A stretch of DNA of 64,000 nt from Acidobacteriota bacterium (GTDB lineage Bacteria; Acidobacteriota; Terriglobia; Bryobacterales; Bryobacteraceae): positions 15,051 to 79,050 of the forward strand of contig JAPKZA010000245.1 in NCBI GenBank assembly GCA_026394015.1. The letters run 5' to 3'. Below the pieces are notes generated by a model, which was not told the origin of the DNA, did no database searches, and saw only the letters and a program-made list of their open reading frames with translations. Numbering within the stretch: position 1 is the stretch's first letter; the number at the start of each line of letters is the position of its first letter. A program made the position numbers and the translations under genes. Of the stretch, positions 62,409 to 64,000 are shown piece after piece.

Positions 62409-63754
62409 TCATTTTTTCCTGGACCCTCATCGGCATCGCCATGGTCGTGCTCTCGGCCTACGCCGTCCGCCACTACTATCTCGCCTACTCGCGCATGCGC
62501 ATCGCCCATCCACGCGAAACCAACGAACTCGTCGGCTTCGTCATGCCGCGCATCACCGTCTTCATCCCCATGCACAACGAAGAGCGCGTCGCCCGCGACG
62601 TCCTCCAAGCTCTCGTCGATTGCGACTACGACTGGGAACTCCTCGAAGTCATCCCCGTCAACGACCGCTCCACCGACGGCACCCGCGCCATCGTCGACGA
62701 TTTCGCCCGCCGCTACCCCTTCATCAAGCCCTACCATCGCGCCGAAGGCTCCGGCGGCAAACCCGCCGCCCTCGTCGAAGCCACCGTCAACGCCTCCGGC
62801 GACATCTACCTCATGTTCGACGCCGACTACGTCCCCGGCCGCGCCGTCCTCAAAATGCTCACCGCGCCCTTCCTCGACCCCGAAATCGGTGCCGTCATGG
62901 GCCGCGTCGTCCCCCACAACATCGGCGACAGCCTCCTGTCCGGCCTCCTCTCCCTCGAACGCTCCGCCGGCTATCAGTCCGTCCAACAAGCCCGCTACAA
63001 CCTCGGCTTCACCGCCCAATTCGGCGGCACCGTCGGCGGCGTCCGCGCGGCCGCTCTCCGCGCCGTCGGCGGATGGAACCCCGAATCGCTCACCGAAGAT
63101 ACCGACCTCACCTTCGCCCTCCTCCTCAACGGCTGGCGCACCGCCTACGTCAACCGCGCCGAGTGCTACGAAGAGGTCCCGCAGGATTGGGGCGTCCGCC
63201 GTCGTCAACTCAGCCGCTGGGTCACCGGCCACACCGAGTGCCTCCACAACTATTGGCCCGACCTCGTCCGCGCCCGCTTCCTCACCCGCGGCGAAAAGTG
63301 GGACGCCATCTTCCTCCTCGCCATGTACCTCACGGCCCCCATCATCGTCCTCGGCTGGCTCGCCTCGCTCGTCCTGTTCTTCGTCCCCGAAGCCCACGCC
63401 GTCCCGGTACTCCCCATCGCCATGCTCATCATCGGCTATCAACTCTTCTCAAACCAAGCCACCTTCCTCGAAATCGGCGTCGCCACCCTCCTCGATGGCA
63501 CCCGCCTCCGGGCTCTCCTCATGCCCCTCAGCCTCCTCAACTTCTTCGCCAACACCGGAGCCATCTGCAACGCTCTCCGCAAGTTCTACTGGAACCGTTT
63601 CTGGGGCAGCGGCGGCGACGGCTGGTACAAAACCCATCGCACCCGCCCCGGCTCCGACGGCCAAGGCTTCGGTCTCAACCAAGCCCCCACCGGTGCCGCC
63701 CGCCAATCTCTGAACGGGCTCTATCACGCCAACAACGAAGGAGTGGGGGACTAA
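62390..63754 (+). CDS. Membrane glycosyltransferase family 2 (processive type)
   Basis: A 454-residue protein: one N-terminal helix (LIIFSWTLIGIAMVVLSAYA), a GT2 domain (residues about 50-300) and three or four C-terminal helices. All processive GT2 motifs are visible: VNDRSTDG, DADY, TEDTDL and a Q/R-x-x-R-W equivalent in RRRQLSRWVTGH. This fits synthesis and export of a polysaccharide such as a cellulose- or poly-GlcNAc-like chain. ATG 62390 overlaps the preceding gene. Confidence 0.9.
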   Translation: MAITALIIFSWTLIGIAMVVLSAYAVRHYYLAYSRMRIAHPRETNELVGFVMPRITVFIPMHNEERVARDVLQALVDCDYDWELLEVIPVNDRSTDGTRAIVDDFARRYPFIKPYHRAEGSGGKPAALVEATVNASGDIYLMFDADYVPGRAVLKMLTAPFLDPEIGAVMGRVVPHNIGDSLLSGLLSLERSAGYQSVQQARYNLGFTAQFGGTVGGVRAAALRAVGGWNPESLTEDTDLTFALLLNGWRTAYVNRAECYEEVPQDWGVRRRQLSRWVTGHTECLHNYWPDLVRARFLTRGEKWDAIFLLAMYLTAPIIVLGWLASLVLFFVPEAHAVPVLPIAMLIIGYQLFSNQATFLEIGVATLLDGTRLRALLMPLSLLNFFANTGAICNALRKFYWNRFWGSGGDGWYKTHRTRPGSDGQGFGLNQAPTGAARQSLNGLYHANNEGVGD

Positions 63755-63758
63755 CGCC

Positions 63759-64000
63759 ATGCTCTTCCTCGTCTATTCCGTCTGCTTCCTCGCCCTCTTC
63801 TACCTCCACTTCTCCCTCGCCCACCGCGCCTGGATCACCATCCGCGGCAAGCGCTCTTCCGAACTGGACATGTCTTACGTCCGCCTCGAAGATTACTTCG
63901 GCCAATCCTTCCGCCGAAAACTGAAGCAGTGGCTCTCCACGCTGCCCGCCGCCTCCAACTCCACCGCCAACCTCCGCGTCTACCACCACGGACAGGAACG
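63759..64000 (+). CDS. Partial membrane-anchored protein, cut by the window end
   Basis: The first 80 codons are open to the window edge: a membrane helix (FLVYSVCFLALFYLHFSLA), then WITIRGKRSSELDMSYVRLEDYFGQSFRRKLKQW and the start of a soluble region. GGAGTGGGG upstream is a good ribosome binding site. It is probably co-transcribed with the glycosyltransferase (4 bases apart). The family cannot be named from this part; an envelope scaffold or polymer-forming protein is only a guess. Confidence 0.7.
   Translation, partial: MLFLVYSVCFLALFYLHFSLAHRAWITIRGKRSSELDMSYVRLEDYFGQSFRRKLKQWLSTLPAASNSTANLRVYHHGQE

Noticed and set aside
1-64000. tRNA, rRNA, CRISPR array, insertion sequence or prophage
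   Set aside because: Intergenic gaps are all under about 250 bases. None shows cloverleaf consensus, regularly spaced repeats, or terminal inverted repeats with a transposase frame.

Overview
The window looks like a chromosomal segment of a GC-rich Gram-negative bacterium, most likely an Acidobacteriota member of the Bryobacterales/Solibacter type. The evidence is family content: VWFA-related and TIGR03437-type C-terminal domains, DUF1501 and DUF1549/DUF1553 partners, DUF1080 plus NHL proteins, many small secreted proteins of unknown role, and an outer-membrane toolkit (BamA, Skp/OmpH, LpxC). I see no rRNA, tRNA, CRISPR array, prophage or insertion sequence, and no gene-free stretch longer than about 250 bases.

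Layout. 1-9.7 kb: TlpA-like thioredoxin, S9 peptidase coupled to ThiE, two coupled APC amino-acid permeases, a HEAT-repeat protein, an RRM protein and a DUF3592 protein. 9.7-12.6 kb (minus): outer-membrane protein and a LutABC-like lactate/LUD operon. 12.6-14.3 kb: Cys-rich small protein, aldose 1-epimerase, small membrane protein. 14.4-22.9 kb (minus): envelope block skp-bamA, a broken RRM gene, ABC exporter, YdcF, PH-like membrane protein, pgsA, lpxC. 23-29.5 kb (plus): polA, lipoprotein peptidyl-prolyl isomerase, aldo/keto reductase, VWFA protein, DUF4287/DUF5655 protein, and a secreted protein built of 16-residue repeats. 29.5-36.9 kb: cyclase-family hydrolase, DUF1080/NHL protein, tandem universal stress protein, sulfatase with SSS symporter, secreted propeller-like protein. 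36.9-40.3 kb (minus): pnp, rpsO, SDR dehydrogenase. 40.4-42.7 kb: modB-modC and a TenI/ThiE-like gene without modA. 42.7-47.6 kb: two tandem astacin-like secreted metallopeptidases, the first frameshifted. 47.6-48.9 kb: anti-sigma and ECF sigma genes, divergent from a ten-gene overlapping operon (49.0-57.9 kb: GYF/RDD, zinc-finger and PH-like membrane proteins, DUF4129, DUF4350, MoxR ATPase, DUF58, SpoIIM, RDD). 57.9-61.4 kb (minus): DUF1501 and DUF1549/1553 pair. 61.6-64 kb: membrane protein, processive-type glycosyltransferase and a gene cut by the window edge.

Three window-scale signals stand out. The top strand is strongly G-rich at 1-12 kb and strongly C-rich from about 23 kb to the end, whatever the gene strand, so the GC skew flips inside the window. 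Several genes have a good -10 hexamer ending only 6-7 bases before the start codon and no Shine-Dalgarno sequence, which predicts leaderless mRNAs. The sigma/anti-sigma pair and the ten-gene MoxR operon face each other across a palindromic promoter, making them the best candidate for an incompletely described membrane system. All calls come from reading the sequence; no database search was run.
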